Below are positions 9,300 through 17,422 of a stretch of DNA of 64,000 nt, piece after piece. Numbering within the stretch: position 1 is the stretch's first letter; the number at the start of each line of letters is the position of its first letter. The position numbers were made by a program, and so were the translations under genes. Source of the stretch: Myxococcota bacterium (GTDB taxonomy: Bacteria; Myxococcota_A; UBA796; UBA9615; JAKLKC01); assembly GCA_023150875.1 (NCBI GenBank), contig JAKLKC010000020.1, positions 41,081 to 105,080 on the forward strand, read 5' to 3'. The notes below the pieces were generated by a model that saw only the letters and a list, made by a program, of their open reading frames with translations, had not been told where the DNA came from and ran no database searches.

Positions 9300-10298
9300 A
9301 TGCTTCAACGGTTCTGGCAGGGGCTGGTGACGGCGCCGCCCATGGCGGTGGTCCTGGGGCTGGTGGCGCTGCTGCTGTGGACCCAGCTCGCCGTGTGGTG
9401 GTGGTCCGGCCGGAACCGTCAACGCCAGGAGGAGCTCCGAAGGCGCCTGGGCCTGGACCTGGCCCGGGGCGGCCCCTCGGGCTCCCTCTTCCTGAAGGAG
9501 CGGCGCTACGCCCGGTCCGCCCGCCTGGACGGCTTCCTCCGGGGGCTCCCCGGCATGGCCTTCCTCCACGACCTCATCGAGAGGGCCGAGGCCGACGCCA
9601 CCGTCTCGGGCCTGCTCCGCAAGGTGGCGGTCTTCGCCGCGGTGGGGGTCGCCGCCTCCTACGCGGTGATCCACGACCCGGTGGTCCAGCTCGCCGCCGC
9701 GGCCGCCTTGGGCGCCCTGCCGGTGCTTCGCCTGGTGAGCGAGGCCGCCGCCCGGGTGGACAAGCTCTGGCGCCAGCTCCCCGACGCCCTGGACCTGATG
9801 ACCCGCTCCCTGCGGGCCGGCCACGGCACCGGGGCCGCCCTGCACCTGGTGGCCGCCGAGATGCCCCTGCCCATCGCCGGCGAGTTCGCCCGGACCTTCG
9901 AGCGCTACCGCCTGGGGGAGGACCTGGGCCAGGCCCTCCAGGCGATGGCGGACCGGAACCGGGTCTGCCGCGACCTGCGCTTCTTCGCCATCGCGGTGGG
10001 CCTCCAGCGGGAGACCGGCGGGAACCTGGTGGAGATCCTGGAGAACCTCGCCCGGACCGTCCGCTCCCGCTTCGTCCTCCAGGCCAAGGTCCAGGCCCTC
10101 ACCTCCGAGGCCCGGCTGTCCACCCGGGTGGTGGGCTCGATGCCCTTCCTGACCCTCGGGGCCCTCTTCGTGATGCGGCGGCCCTACCTGGACCTCGCCT
10201 TCGGCGACCCCATCGGCCGGGGGATGATCTTCGGGGGCTTCGCGTGGTTCGCGGTGGGCCTTCTGATGATGAACCGCGTCATGAAGGTGGAGGTGTAG
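9300..10298 (+). CDS. tadB: Tad pilus inner-membrane platform protein TadB
   Basis: 332 aa, ATG at 9300. An N-terminal membrane helix ([20 protein letters not shown]) precedes two central helices, a T2SSF domain ([20 protein letters not shown] ... [12 protein letters not shown] ... [19 protein letters not shown]) and a C-terminal helix pair. With TadC it forms the inner-membrane platform that couples the TadA motor to pilin addition. The gene ends one base before tadC begins. Confidence 0.94.
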   Translation: MLQRFWQGLVTAPPMAVVLGLVALLLWTQLAVWWWSGRNRQRQEELRRRLGLDLARGGPSGSLFLKERRYARSARLDGFLRGLPGMAFLHDLIERAEADATVSGLLRKVAVFAAVGVAASYAVIHDPVVQLAAAAALGALPVLRLVSEAAARVDKLWRQLPDALDLMTRSLRAGHGTGAALHLVAAEMPLPIAGEFARTFERYRLGEDLGQALQAMADRNRVCRDLRFFAIAVGLQRETGGNLVEILENLARTVRSRFVLQAKVQALTSEARLSTRVVGSMPFLTLGALFVMRRPYLDLAFGDPIGRGMIFGGFAWFAVGLLMMNRVMKVEV

Positions 10299-10299
10299 C

Positions 10300-11256
10300 G
10301 TGGGGGGCGGTGCCTTGGGATCCGCCGTGACCCTGGCCTTCGCCAGCATGTTGCTGCTGCTGTCGGCGGCCTCGGTGTGGATGGCGCTGACGAACTGGAA
10401 CTCCGCCCGCGCGGCGTTCGAGGACCGGCTCCGCCGCCTCCAGGGGCCCGCGGGGGCCGTCCTGGTGCCCCGGCGCCGTCCCGTCTCCGTCCTCGACGCC
10501 CTCGTGGCCCGCCTCGCCCCCCAGGCCCGCGTCCTCCTGCCGGGCCAGGAGGACGAGATGCGCGAGAAGCTGGCCCAGGCCGGCTGGCGCGGTCCCCACG
10601 CCGCCGAGGCCTACCTGGCCGCCCAGGTGGCCCTCTCGGTGGGGCTGCCGGCGATCTACCTCACCGGCGCCTTCTGGTCCCACACCGAGGGGCTGAGGAT
10701 GGTGGCGGCGATGATGGCCCTGACCGCCCTCGGCTTCGGCCTGCCGGGGACGGTGGTGGCCCGCCGGGGCCGCGCCCGCCAGAAGGAGCTCCAGCGGAGC
10801 CTCCCCGAGGCCCTGGACCTGCTGGTCACCTGCGTCGAGGCCGGCCTGGGCCTGGACTCCGCCCTCCACAAGGTGGCGGACGAGCTGGAGCTGAACGGCT
10901 CCCCCCTCGGGACCGAGCTGCGGATCACCCACCTGGAGATCGCCGCGGGGATCACCCGGGTGGAGGCCCTGCAGCGCATGGCCCGGCGCACCGGGGTCGA
11001 GGACATCCGCGCCCTGGTGGCGGTGCTCGTACAGACCGAGCGGTTCGGGACCTCGGTGGCCCACGCCCTCCGGACCCAGGCGGAGTCCCTCCGGGTCCGC
11101 CGCCAGCTCCGGGCCGAGGAAGAGGCCGGTCAGAGCCCGGTGAAGCTCTCGGCGATCCTGGTGGTGTTCCTCGTGCCCTGCCTGGTGATGGTGGTCCTCT
11201 CGGGGGCGGTGGTGCGGGTGTATCATTCGCTGTTGCACGGCTCCCTCGGGGGCTGA
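10300..11256 (+). CDS. tadC: Tad pilus inner-membrane platform protein TadC
   Basis: 318 aa, GTG at 10300, one base after the tadB stop. An N-terminal helix (VTLAFASMLLLLSAASVWMA), two central helices and a T2SSF domain (SLPEALDLLVTCVEAGLGLD, AAGITRVEALQRMARRTG, LVQTERFGTSVAHALRTQAE) are followed by the closing hydrophobic segment AILVVFLVPCLVMVVLSGA. The last 137 residues nearly match the partial TadC at the start of the window, direct evidence for duplicated tad loci. Confidence 0.94.
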   Translation: MGGGALGSAVTLAFASMLLLLSAASVWMALTNWNSARAAFEDRLRRLQGPAGAVLVPRRRPVSVLDALVARLAPQARVLLPGQEDEMREKLAQAGWRGPHAAEAYLAAQVALSVGLPAIYLTGAFWSHTEGLRMVAAMMALTALGFGLPGTVVARRGRARQKELQRSLPEALDLLVTCVEAGLGLDSALHKVADELELNGSPLGTELRITHLEIAAGITRVEALQRMARRTGVEDIRALVAVLVQTERFGTSVAHALRTQAESLRVRRQLRAEEEAGQSPVKLSAILVVFLVPCLVMVVLSGAVVRVYHSLLHGSLGG

Positions 11257-11270
11257 GACGGAAGGGTCCG

Positions 11271-11467
11271 ATACATGAACTCCTGGCTCCTCGCTTCCGC
11301 CACTCCCCACCCGATCTCGTGCCCGTGCCCGAGCCCGTGCCCGCGCTCCCCACGGCGCCCGTCGGGCACGGGCCTTCGGCCCTGGCACGGGCGCGGGCAC
11401 GGGCGCGGGACCAGACGTGTCCGACCACTGGTTGGAGTGGAGAGGCATACATGAACTCCTGGCTCCT
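11271..11467 (+). repeat. 21-base direct repeats flanking a GC-palindromic insert
   Basis: The 21 bases starting ATACATGAACTCCTGGCTCC occur at 11271-11291 and again at 11447-11467, where they contain the start codon and first codons of the TPR gene. The 155 bases between hold repeated GCCCGTGCCC units (about 11320-11345) facing complementary GGGCACGGGC units (about 11365-11409) and a GGGCC-TTC-GGCCC hairpin (11370-11382). It looks like a palindromic element inserted with duplication of the gene start, which displaced the TPR start codon from its original upstream context. A related sequence lies at 29817-29862. Confidence 0.7.
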
Positions 11468-12269
11468 GGCGACGATCCTGGTGGCGGCCCTGGGGACGGG
11501 ACCCGCGGACCTCTCCGCCCAGGCCGGCCTCGACCCCGATCCCGCGGCGGCGATGCACCGGGTGCGGGTCCGGGTGGTGGGCACGCTGCTGGAGCAGGGC
11601 CGGACCGAGCTCGCCCTGAAGGCGGCGGGGGCCCTGGTGCGGGACCGGCCCGGGGACGCCCCCACCCGGATCGCCCTCGGGCGCGCCCTGGAGGCCAACG
11701 GGTTGCTGGAGGAGGCCGCCCGCGCCTACGAGGAGGCGGCCCGTCTCGCCAAGAGGGACCCCGTCCCCCGGGCCCTGCTGGCGCGGGTCCTGAGCCACGA
11801 GGGCCGCACCGACGAGGCGCTGTCGCACCTGCGCCGGGCCGTGGAGCTCTCGCCGTTCACCGCGGCGTTGTGGAACGACCTGGGCTTCACCCTGCTCCTG
11901 TCGGGACGGCCCGGGGAGGCGGTGGAGGCCCTGGAGCGGGCGGTGGACCTGGACCCCGCCGGGCGCAGGGCTCGGAGCAACCTGGGCTTCGCCCTGGCGG
12001 CCCTGGGCCGGGACGACGAGGCGCTGCGGAGCTTCCGGGCCCTCCTCCGCCCCGCCGACGCATACGCGAACCTGGGCCTGGCCCGGGAGAAGCGCGGCGA
12101 CGTCCCGGGGGCCCTGGACCTGTACCGGGCGGCCCTCCGCCTGGACCCCTCCTGCGAAGCGGCCCGGGCGAACCTGGAGCGGCATGCTTCCGCCGCCGCG
12201 ACCGTGGCCCCCACCACCCGCATCCCGGCGTCGGCGCCGGACGAGGAGCTGTCACATGGGACGCTCTGA
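11451..12269 (+). CDS. TPR-repeat protein of tad locus 2 (TadD-like)
   Basis: 272 aa, ATG at 11451 with GGAGTGGAGAGG upstream; the start lies inside the second copy of a 21-base direct repeat. A hydrophobic signal segment (WLLATILVAALGTGPA) is followed by about five TPR units (ALGRALEANGLLEEAARAYE, ALLARVLSHEGRTDEALSHL, NDLGFTLLLSGRPGEAVEAL, NLGFALAALGRDDEALRSFR, NLGLAREKRGDVPGALDLYR). It is a paralog of 418-1218 with the same repeat layout and locus position. It is probably a periplasmic assembly factor for the Flp pilus. Confidence 0.84.
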   Translation: MNSWLLATILVAALGTGPADLSAQAGLDPDPAAAMHRVRVRVVGTLLEQGRTELALKAAGALVRDRPGDAPTRIALGRALEANGLLEEAARAYEEAARLAKRDPVPRALLARVLSHEGRTDEALSHLRRAVELSPFTAALWNDLGFTLLLSGRPGEAVEALERAVDLDPAGRRARSNLGFALAALGRDDEALRSFRALLRPADAYANLGLAREKRGDVPGALDLYRAALRLDPSCEAARANLERHASAAATVAPTTRIPASAPDEELSHGTL

Positions 12270-12552
12270 TACGAGGAACGACGGCACCGCGTTCCGTGGC
12301 TTCGCGGTGGCCCTCCTGGTGGGGGTGACGGGTACGGGCTGCGTCCGGCAGCACCTGGACCCCGCCTTCGGCGAGTCGGCCCGGGCGATCCTGTCCCGCC
12401 AGGCGGTCCCCACTCCGCCACCGGACGGCCTCCTGCGGGTCCTGGACGGCGCGTCGGCGGCGCAGATCCACCAGAACTACCGGAAGTCCCTGGCGATCCC
12501 GGACACCCGGGACGAGCTGGGGAAGGTGCCGGACTTCGAGGCGGGGGACTGA
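12256..12552 (+). CDS. small lipoprotein of tad locus 2
   Basis: 98 aa, ATG at 12256, overlapping the TPR gene by 14 bases exactly as in the first copy. The lipobox is VTGTGC (Cys about residue 29). The mature part carries VRQHLDPAFGESARAILSRQ, LRVLDGASAAQIHQNYRKSL and PDFEAGD, aligning with 1205-1513 over nearly its whole length. Conservation of both sequence and the 14-base overlap between the two copies supports a true gene linked to Tad function. No known family is recognised. Confidence 0.76.
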   Translation: MGRSDTRNDGTAFRGFAVALLVGVTGTGCVRQHLDPAFGESARAILSRQAVPTPPPDGLLRVLDGASAAQIHQNYRKSLAIPDTRDELGKVPDFEAGD

Positions 12553-12555
12553 GAC

Positions 12556-13653
12556 ATGGGACGCCGCCGCGGGCTCTCCGCGCGGGGGGAGAGGGGGAAC
12601 ATCGCCGTGCTCACGGCGGGGGTCCTGCTCTCGCTGGTGCTCCTGTGCGCCTTCGCGGTGGACGTGGGCATGGCGACCCTGACCCGGCGCCAGCTCCAGA
12701 ACGCCTCGGACGCCGCGGCCCTGGCGGCGGCCTGGGAGCTGGACGGCACGGCGGAGGGCCTCACCCGGGCCCGGGACCGGGCGGCGGAGGTGGCCGCGCG
12801 CCACGACTCCCTGCGGGACCCGGTGCTCCTGGGCACCGGCGGCGGGGACGGGACCCCCGACGTGCAGACGGGGATCTGGGACCTGGCGGAGCGGACGTTC
12901 ACCCAGTCCATCGACCCCAAGAGGTCCAACGCGGTGCGGGTCCAGGGGCGGCGATACGCGGCGCGGGGCGAGGGGATCCCCACGGCCTTCGGGGCGCTGG
13001 CGGGGTTCTCGGACATCGACGTGGGGTCCGACGCCGTGGCGGTGGGCGCGGGGGTGGGGCTGGTGGAGTGCGTGGCGCCCTTCACCATCCCCCAGTGCGC
13101 CCTGGACCTCAACCCCAACTACTGCACCGATCCCACGCCCCTGAGCTTCAACCCCTCGACGACGAACACCATGGGCTTCGCGGTCTTCGGCGGCTCGGCC
13201 TCCACCACCACCATCGCCGCCCAGATCGACGCCTGCGCGGGGTACTCGGGCGCGGATCCGGTCTGCCTGGCGAACGGGGCCAACCTCGCCTCGCCGTCGA
13301 TCTGGCAGCCTCTGGTGGCGCACGTCGTCGCCGGCGAGCTGTGGGACGAGCCCGGCCGGCCCATCCCCCCCCAGCACTCGAAGTCCACCGTGCCGCCCGG
13401 GGACTACGGGAAGGTGTGGCGCACCTACATCCCCGTCTTCGACGGCGGGACCGGCTACTGCTCGCCGCCGGACAGCTACAACCAGTGCGGCATGGCGGTG
13501 GTCTCCTTCGTCCCCTTCGCCCTGTACGACGTCGTCCCCCACGGCTCCACGAAGACCATCTTCGGCTTCATCGACTGCGACGCCGAGGTCCCCGGCGCCT
13601 ACGGCGGCGGGATCTACTACGGCCCCGGCGGGAGACCTCGCCTGGTGCGCTGA
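12556..13653 (+). CDS. TadG-like Flp pilus assembly protein (locus 2)
   Basis: 365 aa, ATG at 12556, three bases after the lipoprotein gene. It has an N-terminal TadG-type membrane segment (IAVLTAGVLLSLVLLCAFAV), the motif RRQLQNASDAAALAAAWELD and a long extracytoplasmic region with conserved segments shared with the first copy (GDGTPDVQTGIWD, LNPNYCTDPTPLSFNPSTTN, GDYGKVWRTYIPVF). It is the last gene of the second tad locus. A small stem (GAGCC/GGCTC at 13652-13665) overlaps its stop codon. Confidence 0.86.
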   Translation: MGRRRGLSARGERGNIAVLTAGVLLSLVLLCAFAVDVGMATLTRRQLQNASDAAALAAAWELDGTAEGLTRARDRAAEVAARHDSLRDPVLLGTGGGDGTPDVQTGIWDLAERTFTQSIDPKRSNAVRVQGRRYAARGEGIPTAFGALAGFSDIDVGSDAVAVGAGVGLVECVAPFTIPQCALDLNPNYCTDPTPLSFNPSTTNTMGFAVFGGSASTTTIAAQIDACAGYSGADPVCLANGANLASPSIWQPLVAHVVAGELWDEPGRPIPPQHSKSTVPPGDYGKVWRTYIPVFDGGTGYCSPPDSYNQCGMAVVSFVPFALYDVVPHGSTKTIFGFIDCDAEVPGAYGGGIYYGPGGRPRLVR

Positions 13654-13786
13654 GCCCGAGGGCTCGGACCCGCGACCCCCGCCCTGCGCGCCGCCTCGAA
13701 ACGTGACAGGATGGTGACGACGAGGCGACGCCCGGGGGCTTCGGCCCGGCCCGGGCCCCCGCGCGGCGAGGGAGGCGAGCCCGGAC

Positions 13787-14905
13787 ATGTTCAGGACCGA
13801 GGAGGGCAGCTCGGGGCGGCTGCTCCAGCTCTGCGTGGCCTACTTCGCCTTCTACGCCGTGACGGGCGTGGCGGTGAAGTACTTCCAGGGCAGCGCCGGC
13901 GCGGGCTTCCCGGGCATGGCGGGCATGGAGTTCCTGCTGTACAGCACCCTCGGGGGCGCGGGGATCGCCCTGGCGGTGGTGCTGGCCCGGGGCTGGTTCC
14001 GGGTGCGCTCGGAGCACAGCGTCACCCTCGGCCCCTTCACCTTCCCCCGGGAGATCCTCTACATCGTGCCCTCGGGGGTGTGTACCGCCGTGGTGATCCC
14101 CACCACGACGCTGATGTACTCGCTGCCCATCTCGGTGATGGTGGCGATGGTGATGATGCGGGGCAGCGTCATCGTGATCAGCCGGGTGGTGGACGCGGTC
14201 CAGGCCCGCCAGGGGATCCTCAAGAAGAAGGTGTATGCCGTCGAGGACCTCGCGGTGGCCTTCGCCCTGGGCGCCGTCTCCATCGAGCCCCTCGCCGGGT
14301 CCCGGGAGGGGGGCTTCGACTTCATGCAGTCCCGGGCGGCGGTGACGATCCTCGGCAGCTACATCGCCGCCTACGCCGTCCGGATCTACATCATGAACTA
14401 CTACAAGAACACCCGGCCCCGGGGCATGCCCCTGGACAACCGCGGCTTCTTCGGGGTGGAGCAGATCGCGGCCAGCGTGGCGATGGCCCTGGTGGGGGTC
14501 GCGGTCTTCGCCGCGGGCGCGGGGGCGGGCGGCCCGGCCGAGGCGTTCCGGGGGGCGGTGCTGGAGCCCCACCCCATGTGGCCCTGGGCGGTGCTGGCGG
14601 GAACGGCCTACGGCATGGTGGCCTTCTTCTCGGTGTTCATCTTCATGTTCCAGGGGCGGACCGCCACGTTCGCGGGGCTGGTCAACCGCCTGACCTCCCT
14701 GGTGGCGGGCACGGCGGCGACGCTGATCTTCGCGGCGTCCTTCGGCGGGCGCTGGCCCGGCTGGACGGACTGGGCCTCCCTGGCGCTGATCCTGGTCTCG
14801 GTGGCGTTCCTGACGGTGGCGGAGCGCCGCCGCTCGGCGGAGGCCGTCGTGGAGAGGGCGAGGGCGGTGGCGGCACCGGTCCGGACGACGGTGGGAGCGC
14901 CGTGA
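13787..14905 (+). CDS. multi-spanning membrane protein, DMT/EamA-like
   Basis: 372 aa, ATG at 13787 with GAGGGAGG upstream. About ten hydrophobic helices are visible, with short basic cytoplasmic loops (RQGILKKKVY, NYYKNTRPRG). The overall layout (two similar five-helix halves) resembles drug/metabolite transporters of the EamA type, but no diagnostic motif lets me name a substrate. It lies 133 bases after the tad locus and overlaps the next gene by four bases (GTGA), so it is coupled to that gene rather than to tad. Confidence 0.7.
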   Translation: MFRTEEGSSGRLLQLCVAYFAFYAVTGVAVKYFQGSAGAGFPGMAGMEFLLYSTLGGAGIALAVVLARGWFRVRSEHSVTLGPFTFPREILYIVPSGVCTAVVIPTTTLMYSLPISVMVAMVMMRGSVIVISRVVDAVQARQGILKKKVYAVEDLAVAFALGAVSIEPLAGSREGGFDFMQSRAAVTILGSYIAAYAVRIYIMNYYKNTRPRGMPLDNRGFFGVEQIAASVAMALVGVAVFAAGAGAGGPAEAFRGAVLEPHPMWPWAVLAGTAYGMVAFFSVFIFMFQGRTATFAGLVNRLTSLVAGTAATLIFAASFGGRWPGWTDWASLALILVSVAFLTVAERRRSAEAVVERARAVAAPVRTTVGAP

Positions 14906-15755
14906 TCCCCGGTCCCCGCGGCCTTCTCGGCGCCCTCGCCGCCGCCGGGCTGACCTGCCTGGCCGCGCTCCCCGGCCAGGCGGCCGACACCTGGAGCACC
15001 CCCTGGCCGGGGGTGGACGTGCTGGAGCGGAGCGCCTCGGGCCAGCACCTGTTCCCGGCTTACGTGGACCTGTGCCAGGAGGGCATGCACGCCCGGGCGA
15101 GCACCTACGAGGAGCGGGGGCGGACGACGTCCTCGTGGGCGACCGCGGTGGGGGCGAGGGTGGCGATCAACGGCGCGTTCTTCTCCTACACCGACTACGA
15201 CGCCATCGGGTGGTCGGTGGGGGACGGAGAGGCGTGGGCGACGGCGGTGGACTACGACCACTACACCGCCGTCGCCTTCGGGAGCTACGCCCGGGCGGAG
15301 ATCTTCGACGCCGACGTCCCCCTTCCGCCGCCGGAGCCGTGGTGGCGCGAGATGGTCCCCGGGGATCCCCTGCTGATCGACGACGGGGTGATCGTCGAGG
15401 AGGAATGCTACTCCCACATGAGGTCACCCGGGCCCAGGCGGCGAAGCTCGTGGCGGTGGGGTTCTCGGTGGGGGAGTACGAGCCCTGCCTGGAGGGTGGG
15501 GGCGACGACGACACCGCGCCGGGGGACGACGACGACGCCGGGGACGACGACGCTGCTGGGGACGACGACGCGGCCGGCGACGACGACGCGGCGGGCGGGG
15601 GGCCTCCTTCGGGGACGGAGCCCTACGGGTGCGAGGGGTGCGGCGCCGCGGGGGGCGGCGCGGGCTGGGTGGGGTTGCTGGCGCTGGCGGCGGCGCTCCC
15701 TGGCCGCTGGAGGGGAGGCCAGCCGAACCGCGGGAGGGGCTCCCGGCGGGCCTGA
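14902..15755 (+). pseudogene. phosphodiester glycosidase (NAGPA-like) gene with frameshift and MYXO-CTERM-like tail
   Basis: A GTG at 14902 overlaps the upstream stop. The first frame gives a signal peptide and the N-terminal half of a NAGPA-type domain (AFFSYTDYDAIGWSVGDGEA, GDPLLIDDGVIVEEECYSHM) to about 15420. The expected continuation (Arg-Thr-Ala-Val-Gly and the Gly-rich catalytic part) is missing. A different frame then carries HEVTRAQAAKLVAVGF, four Asp-rich GDDDAA units and a closing GCEGCGAAGGGAGW, hydrophobic stretch, then Arg, which resembles a MYXO-CTERM sorting tail. An out-of-frame internal deletion near 15420 explains both halves. The tail overlaps the 3' end of the convergent beta-lactamase gene. 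Confidence 0.68.
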
Positions 15756-17344
15756 GCCAGGGCCCGCTCGAGGCGGGCGCGATCGAAGGGACGGTGGAGC
15801 CCCGAGGGGGGGGCGACGGCCGGATCGGGCTCGTTGACCCGCTGGGCGACGGCGAAGCGGGCCCGGATGTACTCCGGCTCCCCTTCCTCGTCCCGGATGA
15901 AGGTGATGAGCTGGGGGACGCCGGTGATGGTCCACAGGAAGTTGTCGGGGGTGTAGGAGGCCAGGGTGGGGCTGTAGGGCACGCCGTAGGTGTCCAGGAG
16001 CGGCGCCTCCACCACCAGCGCGCCCCCCTCCCCCACCGAGATCTCCAGCTCCCCCACGTTCCAGGGGTCCAGGTAGGTCCCCGCCAGCCCGGGGAACGTG
16101 GAGGGGTCCACCGTCAGGTCCGGCTCCTCGGCGGGGGCCGGGAGCTGGACCAGGGTGTCGAAGGCCACGCCGACGCTGTTGCCGAGATAGGCGCCGTCGG
16201 CGTTGGCGAGGACCGCCATGGCGAACTCCAGCTCCGGCAGCATGTAGAGGCTCGCCGCGAAGCCGGGGATCGCCCCGTCGTGGGACACCAGCGGCGTGTC
16301 GTAGTACGAGGCGCCGAGCCAGAACCCGCGGTCGTGGACCAGGCCGTACCCGTAGTGGTCGATGTCCCCCAGGACTTCGGTGTTCACCTGGGGGGACTGC
16401 ATCTCCTCCCGCAGGGCGTCCCCCAGCACGGTCTCGTCTCCGTGGATCAGGAAGGTGGCGAACCGCGCCAGGTCCAGCACCGAGCTCCAGGCGTAGCCGG
16501 CCGGCCGCCCCCAGGCGTTGTCGTAGGAGTCGGGGTAGGCCATGCGGGAGTCGGAGGTGGCCCCGGTCCAGTCGTAGGTCAGGGCGGTGGCGTAGTCGCC
16601 GTCGGCGAGCACCTCTTCGGGCAGGAAGAAGGTCCGGTCCATGCCCAGGGGCGTGAACAGCGCATCGTCCATGCGCTCGCGGTACCAGCTCCCCGACAGC
16701 AGCTCGACGATGAGCCCCGCGGTGTAGAAGTTGGGGTTGGAGTAGTTCCACATCCGCCCCGGCGGCGCCATGACCCAGATCCCGTCCACGAACCAGCCGG
16801 TCATCGCCTCCTCCAGGGCGGCGTCGTCCCGGTCCGAGTCGATCTCCAGGTAGTCGTACATCCCGCAGGTGTGGGTCAGGGTGTCCCGCACCGTCATCTG
16901 CGGGGCGTAGCCGGGGTTCAGGGCGTAGTCGTACCCCGGGACGTGGTCGGGCACGGCGTCTTCGAGGTCGACCGCCCCGGCCTCCACGAGCTGGAGGACC
17001 GCTGCCGCTGTCAGCATCTTGTTCACCGACCCGATGCGGAAGAGGGTGGAGGGCTCCACCGCCTCGCCACCATCGGGGTCCCGGGTCCCGAACCCCGCGG
17101 CGTAGGTGACCTCTCCCCCCTCCACCACCGCCACCGCCACCCCGGGGGCACCGAGCAGCTCCCGCTCCGCCTCGACGGCGGCGGCCAGCGCCTCGAAGCG
17201 GGGGTCCGTCGTGGCGTCGTCGTCCCCGGCGGTGTCGTCGTCACCGACGAAGTCGTCGTCGTCACCCAGGGAACCGGTACACCCGGCGGCGAGCCACAGG
17301 CCCGCCAGCAGGGACCGGGAAGCGATGGTCGGGAGTCGCGCCAT
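15623..17344 (-). CDS. serine beta-lactamase/esterase-family lipoprotein (class C-like fold)
   Basis: 573 aa, ATG at 17344. A lipoprotein signal (LLAGLWLAAGC, Cys22) is followed by an Asp-rich spacer (GDDDDFVGDDDTAGDDD) and a beta-lactamase domain: S-V-N-K (106-109) as the SxxK nucleophile motif, Y-S-N (201-203) as the YxN motif, and HDG (355-357) in place of the K/HTG motif. The C-terminal 150 residues form the accessory domain often found in such serine hydrolases. These motifs fit peptidases or esterases of the AmpC/EstB class as well as true beta-lactamases, so the substrate is open. The last 44 codons run over the tail of the convergent broken gene. Confidence 0.85.
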   Translation of the reverse strand: MARLPTIASRSLLAGLWLAAGCTGSLGDDDDFVGDDDTAGDDDATTDPRFEALAAAVEAERELLGAPGVAVAVVEGGEVTYAAGFGTRDPDGGEAVEPSTLFRIGSVNKMLTAAAVLQLVEAGAVDLEDAVPDHVPGYDYALNPGYAPQMTVRDTLTHTCGMYDYLEIDSDRDDAALEEAMTGWFVDGIWVMAPPGRMWNYSNPNFYTAGLIVELLSGSWYRERMDDALFTPLGMDRTFFLPEEVLADGDYATALTYDWTGATSDSRMAYPDSYDNAWGRPAGYAWSSVLDLARFATFLIHGDETVLGDALREEMQSPQVNTEVLGDIDHYGYGLVHDRGFWLGASYYDTPLVSHDGAIPGFAASLYMLPELEFAMAVLANADGAYLGNSVGVAFDTLVQLPAPAEEPDLTVDPSTFPGLAGTYLDPWNVGELEISVGEGGALVVEAPLLDTYGVPYSPTLASYTPDNFLWTITGVPQLITFIRDEEGEPEYIRARFAVAQRVNEPDPAVAPPSGLHRPFDRARLERALAQARREPLPRFGWPPLQRPGSAAASASNPTQPAPPPAAPHPSHP

Positions 17345-17416
17345 GGGATAGGCCCCGCGGGGTCGCCCGCGTCCGCCCCCGGGGTCCAATGGGGGCGCGC
17401 CGACCCGAGGGGGCGG

Positions 17417-17422
17417 ATTATA
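17417..17422 (-). promoter_or_regulatory. candidate -10 element for the beta-lactamase-family gene
   Basis: A perfect TATAAT on the minus strand, 72 bases upstream of the 17344 start and overlapping the stop codon of the upstream gene. No good -35 box sits at 16-18 bases, so it may need an activator or be fortuitous; it still stands out in such GC-rich DNA. Confidence 0.35.
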
